Source of the DNA: Sphingomonas sp.
GTDB taxonomy: Bacteria; Pseudomonadota; Alphaproteobacteria; Sphingomonadales; Sphingomonadaceae
DNA length: 40,445 bases
Assembly: GCA_025356055.1 (NCBI GenBank)
Contig: JANXUU010000033.1
Location: 1-40,445 of the forward strand
Direction of reading: 5' to 3'
Position numbers and translations under genes: made by a program. Of the stretch, positions 9,259-18,264 are shown piece by piece. Under the pieces are notes generated by a model. That model searched no databases, was not told where the DNA came from, and saw only the letters and a list, made by a program, of their open reading frames with translations. Numbering within the stretch: position 1 is the first letter of the stretch; the number at the start of each line of letters is the position of its first letter.

Positions 9259-10137
9259 ATGACTGACAATAACTCTCCGCCCAAACGCGTCTTTCCGACC
9301 TCGAAGGTCGACGCCCAGGCGGCTCGCCATGTCCCCTCGTCGCCACAGACCGAGAGCGCCGCCTACAAGCTGGCTTTCCAGGACACCGAGTTCCTGCTGC
9401 GCGAGGATTTACGCCCGGTGCGCTTCCAACTCGAGCTGCTCAAGCCCGAACTGCTGCTCGACGAGGCTAACATCGCCTCGACCTTCGTCTTCTACGGGTC
9501 GGCGCGAGTGCCCGAACCGGCGATGGCCGACGAGCTGGTCGAGGCGGCGCGAGGCGAGAAGGCCAAGGCGGTGGCGGAAAGACTCAGAGCCAAGTCGCAC
9601 TATTACGACGTTGCGCGCGAGCTTGCCCGGCTGGTCAGCCAATATCCGCTCGACGACGAGGGCAAGCGGCATTTCGTTGTCTGCTCGGGCGGCGGGCCGT
9701 CGTTCATGGCGGCCGCCAATCGCGGGGCGCAAGATGTTGGCAAGGAGTCGATCGGGCTTAACATCGTCCTCCCCCACGAGCAGCTGCCGAACCCCTACGT
9801 CACCCCCGACTTGAGTTTTCAATTCCATTATTTCGCGCTTCGCAAGATGCACTTTCTGCTGCGCGCCCGCGCGGTCGCGGTGTTCCCTGGCGGGTTCGGG
9901 ACATTCGACGAGATGTTCGAACTGCTGACGCTGATCCAGACTGGCAAGATGCGGCCGATGCCGATCCTGCTGTTCGGCCGCGACTTCTGGAACCGGGTCG
10001 TCGATTTCCAAGCACTCGCCGACGAAGGCGTGATCAGCCAGCACGATCTCGATCTGATTACCTGGTGCGACAGCGCCGACGAAGCCTGGGCTGCGGTTCA
10101 GGTGCATTATGACGAGGGGCAACAAGAGCGGGACTGA
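9259..10137 (+). CDS. LOG-family (TIGR00730-type) protein, probable nucleoside-monophosphate phosphoribohydrolase
   Basis: LOG proteins release nucleobases from nucleoside 5'-monophosphates; some activate cytokinins. The 292-residue protein has FVFYGSARVP at the Rossmann start, VVCSGGGPSFMAAANRGA, and the diagnostic PGGFGTFDEMFE loop with the catalytic Arg/Glu. It is longer than the short plant-like LOGs and matches the bacterial form with an N-terminal helical extension. ATG 9259 is chosen; an in-frame GTG at 9229 would add ten residues, and neither has a clear ribosome binding site. Follows creD by 41 bases and converges on the cytochrome gene. Confidence 0.85.
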   Translation: MTDNNSPPKRVFPTSKVDAQAARHVPSSPQTESAAYKLAFQDTEFLLREDLRPVRFQLELLKPELLLDEANIASTFVFYGSARVPEPAMADELVEAARGEKAKAVAERLRAKSHYYDVARELARLVSQYPLDDEGKRHFVVCSGGGPSFMAAANRGAQDVGKESIGLNIVLPHEQLPNPYVTPDLSFQFHYFALRKMHFLLRARAVAVFPGGFGTFDEMFELLTLIQTGKMRPMPILLFGRDFWNRVVDFQALADEGVISQHDLDLITWCDSADEAWAAVQVHYDEGQQERD

Positions 10138-10151
10138 TCCCCGCTCGGGGC
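10138..10151. terminator. Short hairpin between convergent genes
   Basis: CCCC and GGGG flank a four-base loop between the stops of the LOG gene and the cytochrome gene. There is no T tract, so terminator function for either strand is only possible. Confidence 0.25.
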
Positions 10152-10879
10152 TACTTCGTCGCGACGCCCTTGGGTCCGGTGAGCTTAGCCGCGCCTTCGC
10201 CGCCGACGTTTTTCGAGCCGCCGATCGCTGCCTGCTGCTCGGTGAGCACTGCGGTGTTCGGAGCTTTCTGTGCGCCCGCGCCATTCTTGGCTTCGGCAGC
10301 GGCCTTGGCATCGCCCACCGGAGCGCCCGCGGCGGCCTTTGGGTCTTCCTTCGGCGCGGAGGGGAGCGGTTTCGGCGCGTCGCTCTTCGAGTTGAGGTAA
10401 GCAATGACGTTGGCGCGTTCCTGCGGATCGGAGAGACCAGCGAAGGTCATTTTGGTACCAGCGGCGAAAGCTTTGGGGCTGTGCAGCCACGCGCCGAGAC
10501 TGGTCCAATCCCAGTTTCCGCCCTTGCCGCCTAACGCGTCGGACCATGCGAACCCGCGCCCCTTGCCGATGGCGTCGCCAAGCACGCCATAAATATTAGG
10601 CCCGAGCGCATTCGCCCCGCCTTTTTCGGCGTTGTGGCATGCGGCGCATTTCTTGAACACGTCTGCGCCCTTTGCCGCGTCGGCGCTGGCGAGGTAGAAT
10701 TCGATCGGCTTTTCGGCCACCGCGGCGGCTGCGCCTTCCTCGACGACGCCCGCGATCGGGTAGCCCATCTTCTCGGGCCGCTCGTGGTTGAACACCTCGC
10801 CGGTGACAATCGACCCGCCCAGCGCGACGATCCCGGCGGCCAGCACAAACATGGCGATGAAATTGCTTCGGTCGTTCAT
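10151..10879 (-). CDS. Membrane-anchored class I cytochrome c
   Basis: A 242-residue protein. Residues 7-25 form an uncleaved N-terminal membrane anchor, followed by a linker and a cytochrome c fold with one haem site, CAACH at 78-82, LGPNIYGVLG after it, and the likely axial Met in GTKMTFAGL (about 144). The layout is that of CycM/c552-type cytochromes that carry electrons from the bc1 complex to terminal oxidases. The last 65 residues are an Ala/Lys/Pro-rich, low-complexity tail, which is unusual for the family. ATG 10879 is preceded by GAGG. Confidence 0.85.
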   Translation of the reverse strand: MNDRSNFIAMFVLAAGIVALGGSIVTGEVFNHERPEKMGYPIAGVVEEGAAAAVAEKPIEFYLASADAAKGADVFKKCAACHNAEKGGANALGPNIYGVLGDAIGKGRGFAWSDALGGKGGNWDWTSLGAWLHSPKAFAAGTKMTFAGLSDPQERANVIAYLNSKSDAPKPLPSAPKEDPKAAAGAPVGDAKAAAEAKNGAGAQKAPNTAVLTEQQAAIGGSKNVGGEGAAKLTGPKGVATK

Positions 10880-10943
10880 GAAACCTCGTCACGCATGCGG
10901 GGGGTTGGTTGCGCCACGCCCTTAAAGCGGCGCCGGGCAATCA

Positions 10944-11822
10944 TCAAGCGGTGAGCCAATGGTCGATTAGCGTGCGCGCGATTGCAAAGGGCGGCGGAGC
11001 GATGAAGCACGCGTCCAATTCGCCCGCCATCGCCGCTGCGACTTCGTCCCGGCTGAACCAGCGCGCGTCGTCCAGTTCGGTCGTATCGATGACCAGCTCG
11101 TCGCCGAGCGCGCGTGACGTGCAGCCGATCATCAGGCTCGACGGGAAGGGCCATGGCTGGCTCGCGACATAGGTCACGTCGGCAACATGGATACCGGCTT
11201 CTTCGTGAAGCTCGCGCGCCACCGCGGCCTCGATCGTCTCGCCGACCTCGACGAACCCGGCAAGCGCCGAATAGCGGCTCGCGGGATAGTGCGGCTGCCG
11301 CCCGAGCAGCAACCGCCCGTCATGTTCGGCGAGCATGATCACGACCGGGTCGACGCGCGGGAAATGCTCGGCACCGCAGGTATCGCACTTGCGCGACCAG
11401 CCGCCACGCACCGGCTCGGTCGGATGCCCCGAGACCGAACAGAACAAGTGCCGCCGGTGCCAGTTGGCGAGGCTCAGCGCGGCCGCGAACAGCGGCGCGT
11501 CGCGTGTCCCAAGCAGTCCCAGCAGCCCGAAGTGAGCGCGTGAATCAACTGGTGTTGAGCCGTTCGGGAACGGCGAAAATCGCGGCAAGTCCCCGTCGAG
11601 TCCGAGGAACAGCGGCGCCTCGCCCGGCATGAGTGTAGTCCAGCGCAGTTCGCCCTTGTCGTTCAGCGCGGGCGCGCCATTGGCCCACAGCAACGAGCGC
11701 GCCCTAGGATCGCGCGCGAATCGGGCGATCGCCTCGGGATCAGGGCGAAGTGCATCAACGCGGTCTAGCCCCGCGCCGGAAAAAAAGGGTTCAGGCGGCA
11801 AACAGGTCACTCCGTCGGACAA
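10944..11822 (-). CDS. nudC: NADH pyrophosphatase (Nudix, NudC type)
   Basis: NudC hydrolyses NAD(H) to NMN(H) and AMP and can remove NAD caps from RNA. The 292-residue protein has an N-terminal domain, a zinc-ribbon region and a Nudix fold with the full box GFVEVGETIEAAVARELHEE and the NudC-specific SQPWPFPSS downstream. In the zinc ribbon three of four ligands are seen (C128, C146, C149); the expected second Cys at 131 is Ser, so zinc binding may be altered. The start appears to be TTG 11822 with GAGG six bases upstream; GTG 11810 is an alternative. It overlaps the end of mutY by about 32 bases, so the two are probably co-transcribed. Confidence 0.88.
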   Translation of the reverse strand: MSDGVTCLPPEPFFSGAGLDRVDALRPDPEAIARFARDPRARSLLWANGAPALNDKGELRWTTLMPGEAPLFLGLDGDLPRFSPFPNGSTPVDSRAHFGLLGLLGTRDAPLFAAALSLANWHRRHLFCSVSGHPTEPVRGGWSRKCDTCGAEHFPRVDPVVIMLAEHDGRLLLGRQPHYPASRYSALAGFVEVGETIEAAVARELHEEAGIHVADVTYVASQPWPFPSSLMIGCTSRALGDELVIDTTELDDARWFSRDEVAAAMAGELDACFIAPPPFAIARTLIDHWLTA

Positions 11823-12798
11823 GCACCGCCTCGACCGCGCGGCGATAGAGGGTCGGCAGGCCGGCCTCGCTAATCGTGTCGAGCGGCTGCCACCAGCCCT
11901 CGCCGACGGGTTTTGCGAGCGCCACGATAGCGAGGTCGAGGGTGAAGTGGGTGAAGCCGTGCGACACTAGGGCCAGCGACGGGGCGGGGGAAGGGGTGTC
12001 GCCCCACTCGCCGCCCGGCAACGCCGCCATACCGCCAAGTAGCCCTTTGGCGGGCCGCCTTACCAGCCACAGGTGGCCGTCCCGCTCGCTCCACCATGCG
12101 ATGCCGAAGCGGTGAGGTCGCAGGCGCCTGATTTTCGGCGCCGGGAACGCTTCAGGCTCACCACTCGCGAACGCTGCACAATGCATCTTCAGCGGACACT
12201 CTGCGCAACGGGGCGCTTTGGGGCGGCAGATCGTCGCGCCCAGATCCATTATCGCCTGCGCGAAATCGCCAGCGTCATTGTCCGGCGTAATTCCGTCCGC
12301 CAGCGCGCGGATTTCGGACCGAACCTGTGCCACCGGTCGTTCGACCCCGAACAGCCGCGCAACGACTCGCTCGACATTGGTATCGACCACCACCGCGCGC
12401 GCGCCGAACGCAATCGCCGCAATCGCCGCCGCAGTGTAGGCGCCCAGCCCGGGCAAGGCGCGCAGCCCCTCCTCGTCGCGCGGAAACCCGCCCCTCGCCG
12501 CAACCTCCCGCGCACAGGCGGTCAAATTGCGCGCACGCGCATAATATCCAAGCCCGGCCCATTCATTCAGCACGTCCTCGTCACGCGCTGCCGCCAGCGC
12601 CTCGACGTTCGGCCACCGCTCGACGAAGCGCGCGAACCGCGGGACCACCGTCGCGACCGTCGTTTGCTGAAGCATCACCTCGCTCAGCCATACGCGGTAC
12701 GGGTCTTGCGCCGCCTCGCCCGGCAATGCTCGCCACGGCAGATCCCTCGCGTGGATACGATAATGTTCGAGCAGCGACGAAGCGATGTTGGCGATCAC
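11791..12798 (-). CDS. mutY: A/G-specific adenine DNA glycosylase
   Basis: MutY removes adenine mispaired with 8-oxoguanine or guanine. The 335-residue protein has the catalytic Glu in WLSEVMLQQT (E40), the helix-hairpin-helix LPGLGAYTAAAI followed by the catalytic Asp in VVVDTNVERV (D139), an intact 4Fe-4S loop C191-x6-C198-x2-C201-x5-C207, and a C-terminal Nudix-like 8-oxoG recognition domain from about residue 225. GTG 12798 is the start; a longer frame would run through the divergent DUF721 gene. Divergent from that gene with a 27-base gap. Confidence 0.94.
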   Translation of the reverse strand: MIANIASSLLEHYRIHARDLPWRALPGEAAQDPYRVWLSEVMLQQTTVATVVPRFARFVERWPNVEALAAARDEDVLNEWAGLGYYARARNLTACAREVAARGGFPRDEEGLRALPGLGAYTAAAIAAIAFGARAVVVDTNVERVVARLFGVERPVAQVRSEIRALADGITPDNDAGDFAQAIMDLGATICRPKAPRCAECPLKMHCAAFASGEPEAFPAPKIRRLRPHRFGIAWWSERDGHLWLVRRPAKGLLGGMAALPGGEWGDTPSPAPSLALVSHGFTHFTLDLAIVALAKPVGEGWWQPLDTISEAGLPTLYRRAVEAVLVRRSDLFAA

Positions 12799-12825
12799 GC
12801 GCCGCCTATGGCATGAACGCTCAAC

Positions 12826-13377
12826 ATGTCGAAGCGTCCCACCCCGTCCGAAGCTCCGCGCCGTGGCCATGCCCGTGCTGCCGGTGAAATCGCGGGCGAT
12901 ATCAGTGGTATGGCGTTCAAGCGCTTCGGCTTCGTCCAAGGCGCCGTGGTCAGCCGCTGGAAAGAGATTGTCGGCGAGCGTTACGCCCGAGTCTCGACCC
13001 CCGAATCGATCCGCTTCCCGTCGGGCAAGAAATCGGGCGGCACGCTCAGCCTCGTTGTCGAGGGCGCGCATGCCCCGCTGATGCAGCACCTTGCGCCAAT
13101 GATCATTGAAAAGGTCAACCGCTTCTTTGGCTATGAAGCGGTCGCCCGCATCGCCTTCCGCCAGGGCCGCATCGCCGAAACGGTCGCGAAGATTCACCGC
13201 CAAGCCCCCGCACCGGTACCGGCCGAACTCGGCGATGGCCTCCGCCTGATCGTCGACGACGAGCTTCGCGCCTGCCTGACGAGCCTCGCCGGCCAGATCG
13301 CCGCCACCACCGGCCCGCCGCGCGTCGACATCCCGCAGCCGTTCCCGTCTCTTATGAACCTCCCGAAAGTATCTTGA
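12826..13377 (+). CDS. DUF721 (DciA-like) protein
   Basis: A 183-residue protein with the DUF721 pattern: GFVQGAVVSRWKEIVGERYA near residue 35-55, a strand rich in hydrophobics (GGTLSLVVEGAHAPLMQHLAP) and the pair of helices ending in FFGYEAVARIAFRQG. DUF721 is the core of DciA, the ancestral replicative-helicase loader; the C-terminal half here is a separate extension of unknown role. It opens a plus-strand unit; its TGA overlaps the next ATG (TGATG). The order mutY / DUF721 / DsbA / smc is familiar in alphaproteobacteria. Confidence 0.8.
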   Translation: MSKRPTPSEAPRRGHARAAGEIAGDISGMAFKRFGFVQGAVVSRWKEIVGERYARVSTPESIRFPSGKKSGGTLSLVVEGAHAPLMQHLAPMIIEKVNRFFGYEAVARIAFRQGRIAETVAKIHRQAPAPVPAELGDGLRLIVDDELRACLTSLAGQIAATTGPPRVDIPQPFPSLMNLPKVS

Positions 13378-14090
13378 TGAAGCTTGCTCTCTTGCTGATT
13401 GCCACCGTTGCGCTGGCGACCCCGGTTTTCGCAAAGCCGCACCCGACTCATGCCGGGAAAGTCGCCGACTGGACCCGCGTCGCCGCCGCCACCCCCGCCG
13501 GTTTCGTCATGGGCAATTCCGCCGCGAGAGTGAAGCTGGTCGAATATGGCTCGCTGACCTGTCCCCACTGCCGCCATTTCGACGAGACCGCCGCCGCGCC
13601 GCTTGCCACCTATGTCCGCACCGGTCGGGTAAGCTTCGAGTTCCGTCCCTTCATGATCAGCGGCTACGACATTCCCGCGACGCTGACCGCCAGCTGCAAC
13701 GGCCCGGCGAGCTTCTTTCCGATGATGCGCGCGCTCTACTCGGCCCAGCCCGATTGGGTCGCCAAGATGCAGGCAATCCCGGCCGATCGGCTCGAGGTGA
13801 TCCGCAAGCTTGTCCCCGCCGAGCAATTCGCCGCGATCGGTACCGCCGCTGGCTTCCCCGCCTTCGGTGCAGCGCACGGTGTCCCCGCCGCCAAAATCTC
13901 CGCCTGCCTGCGCGACCCGGCCGCCGCCGAGCGCGTGGTGAAAGTCACCGCCGACGCCTCGAACATCTACCAGGTCCGTGGTACCCCGACTTTCATGATC
14001 AATGGCGCCATCGTCGATTACAGCGCCGGCCCGTCGCCCTGGGCAGTCGTCGAAGCCCAGCTCAAATCCTCCCTCGCGAAAGTGAAATGA
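13377..14090 (+). CDS. DsbA-family thiol oxidoreductase (periplasmic)
   Basis: A 237-residue protein with a Sec signal peptide (LALLLIATVALATPVFA) and a thioredoxin fold of the DsbA/DsbG type: EYGSLTCPHCRHF gives the redox pair C62-C65, the inserted helical domain follows, and RGTPTFMING carries the cis-proline. It probably introduces or shuffles disulfides in secreted proteins. ATG 13377 overlaps the upstream TGA by one base; TTG three bases earlier is also open. A second paralogue follows directly. Confidence 0.88.
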   Translation: MKLALLLIATVALATPVFAKPHPTHAGKVADWTRVAAATPAGFVMGNSAARVKLVEYGSLTCPHCRHFDETAAAPLATYVRTGRVSFEFRPFMISGYDIPATLTASCNGPASFFPMMRALYSAQPDWVAKMQAIPADRLEVIRKLVPAEQFAAIGTAAGFPAFGAAHGVPAAKISACLRDPAAAERVVKVTADASNIYQVRGTPTFMINGAIVDYSAGPSPWAVVEAQLKSSLAKVK

Positions 14091-14839
14091 TGAAAAATCT
14101 GGCTCTGCTCCTTGCCGCCGGCGCGCTCGCCGCCACCGGTGCCTGCACCAAGAAATCCGGGGAAGCTCCGGCCGCCAATGTCACAAGCAGCGCGCCGACC
14201 GTCGCCGTCACTGCGCCGGCAAGCGGCGACTGGACCGAAGCCGTCGCCCCGACAGCGGCTGGTGGCTTCGTGATGGGCAACCCCGACGCCAAGGTAAAGC
14301 TGGTAGAATATGGATCGCTAACTTGCCCGCACTGCGCCGCGTTCGACAAGGAAGGCGTGCCGACCTTGCTCGCCAACTACGTCAAGTCGGGCAAGGTTAG
14401 TTGGGAATTCCGCAATTTCGTCCGCGATCCCTATGATCTCGCCGCCAGCCTCGTCGCGCGCTGCAACGGCGCGAAAGGCGTGTTCGGCCTGACCCGCGCG
14501 ATCTACGCTGCTCAGCCCGAATGGGTGGCCAAGCTGCAGGCGGTCCCGCCGGCGCAATCTGAAGCCACCTCGAAACTGCCGCCCGCACAGCAGTTTCCTG
14601 CTCTCGCCAGGCTCGCGGGCTTTCCGCAATTCGCGGCGATGCGCGGCGTGCCCGTGGCCAAGACGGACGCGTGTCTTGCCGATACCAAGGAAATCGACCG
14701 CCTCGTCCAGATGAACAGCGATGCCGTTTCGCAATATAACGTACCCGGGACGCCGACCTTCCTGATCAATGGCACCGTCGTTCCAGACACCGCGACGTGG
14801 GGACTGCTCGAGCCCAAGATCAAGGCGGCGCTAGGCTAG
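14087..14839 (+). CDS. DsbA-family thiol oxidoreductase, probable lipoprotein
   Basis: A 250-residue paralogue of the preceding protein. The N-terminus ends in ATGAC at residue 20, a reasonable lipobox, so it is probably membrane tethered rather than free in the periplasm; a Ser/Ala/Pro-rich linker follows. The fold has EYGSLTCPHCAAF (C80, C83) and PGTPTFLING with the cis-proline. The two proteins share landmarks throughout, which points to a tandem duplication followed by a change of anchoring. The ATG pair at 14087/14090 overlaps the previous stop, and smc starts 26 bases downstream. Confidence 0.86.
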   Translation: MMKNLALLLAAGALAATGACTKKSGEAPAANVTSSAPTVAVTAPASGDWTEAVAPTAAGGFVMGNPDAKVKLVEYGSLTCPHCAAFDKEGVPTLLANYVKSGKVSWEFRNFVRDPYDLAASLVARCNGAKGVFGLTRAIYAAQPEWVAKLQAVPPAQSEATSKLPPAQQFPALARLAGFPQFAAMRGVPVAKTDACLADTKEIDRLVQMNSDAVSQYNVPGTPTFLINGTVVPDTATWGLLEPKIKAALG

Positions 14840-14865
14840 AAACGAGCCTCGGGAGGCATGAAAGG

Positions 14866-17800
14866 GTGCGAATCAGGCGGTTAAAACTCAGCGGATTCAA
14901 GAGTTTTGTCGAGCCTACCGAACTGCGCATCGAGCCCGGCCTTACCGGGGTCGTCGGCCCCAACGGATGCGGCAAGTCGAACTTGCTTGAGGCAATCCGC
15001 TGGGTAATGGGTGAGGGCAGCGCGAAGAGCCTGCGCGGCGGCAGCATGGAAGACGTCATCTTCGCCGGCACCGCGAGCCGTCCGTCGCGTGACTTCGCTG
15101 AAGTCTCGTTGCTGCTCGACACGAGCGAGGGCGACAGCGAGATCACCCGTCGCATCGAGCGTGGCTCCGGTTCGGCATATCGCATCGATGGCCGCGATGT
15201 CCGGGCAAAGGACATTGCGTTGCTGTTCGCCGACGCCGCGACGGGTGCGCATTCCCCCGCGCTCGTGTCGCAGGGCAAGATCGGAGCGGTGATCGCCGCC
15301 AAACCCACCGAGCGCCGGATCATGCTCGAGGAAGCAGCGGGGATTTCGGGTCTCCACGTCCGTCGCAAGGACGCCGAGCAGAAGCTTCGCGCGACCGAAG
15401 CCAACCTTGCCCGGCTCGACGAGCTCCTCGCCGACCAAGAGGCGCGCGTCGGCCAGCTCCGGCGCCAAGCGCGCGCCGCCGAGCGTTATCGCGCGTCCAC
15501 CGGGAGGATCCGAATCGCGGAAGCTCGACTGATTTTCGCGCGTTGGGCTGCCGCCGACCACGCCGCGCAAGTTGCGGATGGCGAAGCGAAGGCGACAGCG
15601 GGCGAAGTGCAGTCGCTTCAGGAAGCGATGACCCGCGCGCAAATCGCGCAGGAGCATGGCGCCGCCGAAGTCTTGCGCCGCCGTACTGCTACGCAGGAAG
15701 CGCGCGACGACGCCCGGAACCTCACCCACGCGCTTGCCACGCTCCGCGCTCGCCGCGACACCGTTGTTCGCCGGCTTGCCGACCTTGAGCAACTCGCCAT
15801 TGCACTTGCCGCCGAAAACGCGAGAGAGCTGGCGCTTGGCGAAGATGCGGCAAGGGAAATCGCCGCTCTCGGAACCGAACGCGAGGCGATCGAGGCGCGA
15901 CTCGCCGACGGTGAAAGTGTCGCCGCTCGGATCGCCGCCGACCTGACGACCGCCGAAGCGACGTCGCGTGACGCCGACGCCGCGCTCGCCGGACTGGTTG
16001 GCACCGACGCGGCAATGCGCGCTGAACGCCGAGTCGCCGAGGCCTCGCTCGACGCCGCTACGGCGCAGTCAACCCGCGCGAAGACCCAGGCCGCGCGGCT
16101 TGCCAGTGAGCAGGCCGCACTCGGGAATGGAGAGGATCATCGCGCCGCACTTGCCTCAGCCGAGGTCCGCGCAGCCGCCGCCGCTATCGCCGCCTCGTCG
16201 GCCGAAACCGCGCTCGCGACTGCCGAGTGTGGCCGTACCGCCGCGGTAAAGCAGCGCGATTCCACCGAAACCGGCCTCGCTACCGCTCGCGCGGTGCTTG
16301 CCGCTGCCGAGGCCGAGCGATCCACGCTGGCTCGCGCGCTCGACCACGGCCGCACTGGCTCAGCGCTCGCGACTATCGCCGCCGACCCTGGCTTTGAGCG
16401 TGCACTCGCCGCCGCGCTCGGCGACGATCTTCGGGCCGACATCGGCGGCAACGGGGCGCGCCGCTGGGAAGGCAGCCAAAGCGGCGACGACCCTTCGCTC
16501 GCCCCCGGCGTCAGTCCCTTAACCGCTCACGTCCGCGCGCCGCCCGAACTGCACCGCCGCCTGGCCCAGATTGGAGTTGTCGAGGCCGACGGGGGCCAGC
16601 CGCTCGGCCTCGGCCAGCGCCTGGTCACTCGGGACGGGCGGGTCCGCCGCTGGGACGGCTTTGTCGTGACCGGCGGCGGGGCGGCAGAGGCTGATCGACT
16701 GGTCCGCGCCAACCGCCTCACCGCGCTAGAAGCTGAGTTGCCTGCGCTCAATGCCTTGGTCGACGCGGCCAGGTTTTCGCGCGACAGCGCCGCCATTGCG
16801 GTCGAAACCCACCGCGCCGCCGCCGAACGGGTCCGCGCCGCCGCCGCCTCTGCTGAGCGCGACGCCCGCGTCGCGGCGCGATCTGGCAATGCTGCCATTG
16901 CCGCGCTCGAGCGCCTCGAGGCCCAGAGAGTTGCTCTCGCCGAACACCGGCACAATCTTACCGTTCTGCTCACTGCGGCCTCCGCCGCCGTTTCCGCTGC
17001 CGATGCGATCCTCGCTGCACTTCGCGAAGCCGCCAGTCTCGGCACCAAAATCGACCTCGCCCGCGACGCCGCGACTCGCGCCGGCGAAGCGGTTGCCGAC
17101 AAGCGCGCCGAGGCATCCATGCGCGCCCGCGAGGCCGCTGCTGCCCAAGAGCGTCTCGCCACCGCCGCGCGTGAAGCCGGTGACTGGCACCGCCGCGCGT
17201 CCGCCGCCGAAACTCGCCTCGCCGAGGCCGCCGACCGAGCCCGCGCGTTTGTAGAAGAACAGGCCGGTCTTGCCCTGCAGCCCGATGCGCTCGCCGAGGA
17301 AATTGCCGCTCTCGAAGCCAAATCAACCGCCGTCGAGGCTTTGACGCTCAGCGCCGCTGCCGCCGATTGCGAAGCCGAAGAGGCGCTGGCCGCTATCGTC
17401 AAGGCGCTAAACCAGGCCGGCGAAGCCTTCGCCGACGCCCGAGAGCGCCGCGCTGGCGCCGACGCCCGCGCCGAAAACCAGGAACTCCGCCGCCGCGAAT
17501 ATGCTGCGATCAGTGGCGAAAAGTTCGAGTGTTCACCACCGCTGCTCCCCAAACGCCTTGGCTTCAACGCCGCTACTCTCGCCCATCCCGATGAGGAATC
17601 AACCGCGCTCGACCGCCTCTCCGCCGAACGCGCGCGCCTCGGTCCGGTCAATCTCGTCGCCGAGACCGAGCTCGCCGAAGTCGAATCCTCTCGTACTATC
17701 GCCGCCGCCGAGTGCGACGAGCTTCAGGAAGCAATCCATCGCCTGCGCGGCTCGATCGGCGGCCTCAATCGCGAAGGCCGCACTCGCCTGCTCGACGCCT

Positions 17801-18264
17801 TCGCCAAGGTCGATACTCATTTCCGCAGCCTGTTCCGAACCTTGTTCGACGGCGGGCAGGCGCATCTCGAACTGCTCGAAAGCGATGACCCGTTCGAAGC
17901 CGGGCTCGAGGTCATGGCGCAACCCCCGGGCAAGCGCCTCACCGCGCTGACCCTGCTTTCGGGCGGCGAGCAGGCGCTAACCGCCGTCGCACTGATCTTC
18001 GCTTTGTTTCTTACCAATCCAGCGCCCATCTGCGTGCTTGACGAAGTGGATGCCCCGCTCGACGACGCTAATGTCGAGCGCTTCTGCGACCTCCTCGACC
18101 GCATGACCGGCGAGACCGACACGCGATACCTCATCGTCACCCACAACGCGGTCACGATGAGCCGCATGCACCGGCTCTTTGGCGTTACGATGATCGAGAA
18201 GGGTATCAGCCGCCTCGTTTCGGTCGATCTTCACGCGGCCAAAACGCTGCTGGCCGCCGAATAA
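14866..18264 (+). CDS. smc: Chromosome segregation protein SMC
   Basis: SMC forms the ATPase arms of the condensin-like complex that compacts and separates chromosomes. The 1132-residue protein has the Walker A loop GPNGCGKSN (31-39), a head segment ending in LLEAIRWVMGEGSAKSLRGG, two long Ala/Glu/Arg-rich coiled coils separated by a hinge around residues 515-620 (DPGFERALAAALGDDLRADI marks its start), and the C-terminal signature LSGGEQALTAVAL with Walker B ICVLDEVDAPLDD. GTG 14866 with GGAGG upstream is the start. Its stop touches the stop of the convergent UdgX gene with no space between. Confidence 0.96.
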   Translation: MRIRRLKLSGFKSFVEPTELRIEPGLTGVVGPNGCGKSNLLEAIRWVMGEGSAKSLRGGSMEDVIFAGTASRPSRDFAEVSLLLDTSEGDSEITRRIERGSGSAYRIDGRDVRAKDIALLFADAATGAHSPALVSQGKIGAVIAAKPTERRIMLEEAAGISGLHVRRKDAEQKLRATEANLARLDELLADQEARVGQLRRQARAAERYRASTGRIRIAEARLIFARWAAADHAAQVADGEAKATAGEVQSLQEAMTRAQIAQEHGAAEVLRRRTATQEARDDARNLTHALATLRARRDTVVRRLADLEQLAIALAAENARELALGEDAAREIAALGTEREAIEARLADGESVAARIAADLTTAEATSRDADAALAGLVGTDAAMRAERRVAEASLDAATAQSTRAKTQAARLASEQAALGNGEDHRAALASAEVRAAAAAIAASSAETALATAECGRTAAVKQRDSTETGLATARAVLAAAEAERSTLARALDHGRTGSALATIAADPGFERALAAALGDDLRADIGGNGARRWEGSQSGDDPSLAPGVSPLTAHVRAPPELHRRLAQIGVVEADGGQPLGLGQRLVTRDGRVRRWDGFVVTGGGAAEADRLVRANRLTALEAELPALNALVDAARFSRDSAAIAVETHRAAAERVRAAAASAERDARVAARSGNAAIAALERLEAQRVALAEHRHNLTVLLTAASAAVSAADAILAALREAASLGTKIDLARDAATRAGEAVADKRAEASMRAREAAAAQERLATAAREAGDWHRRASAAETRLAEAADRARAFVEEQAGLALQPDALAEEIAALEAKSTAVEALTLSAAAADCEAEEALAAIVKALNQAGEAFADARERRAGADARAENQELRRREYAAISGEKFECSPPLLPKRLGFNAATLAHPDEESTALDRLSAERARLGPVNLVAETELAEVESSRTIAAAECDELQEAIHRLRGSIGGLNREGRTRLLDAFAKVDTHFRSLFRTLFDGGQAHLELLESDDPFEAGLEVMAQPPGKRLTALTLLSGGEQALTAVALIFALFLTNPAPICVLDEVDAPLDDANVERFCDLLDRMTGETDTRYLIVTHNAVTMSRMHRLFGVTMIEKGISRLVSVDLHAAKTLLAAE

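Noticed and set aside
16527-17651. 374-codon minus-strand frame within smc
   Set aside because: Ser/Ala/Arg-only composition, shadow of the SMC coiled coil.
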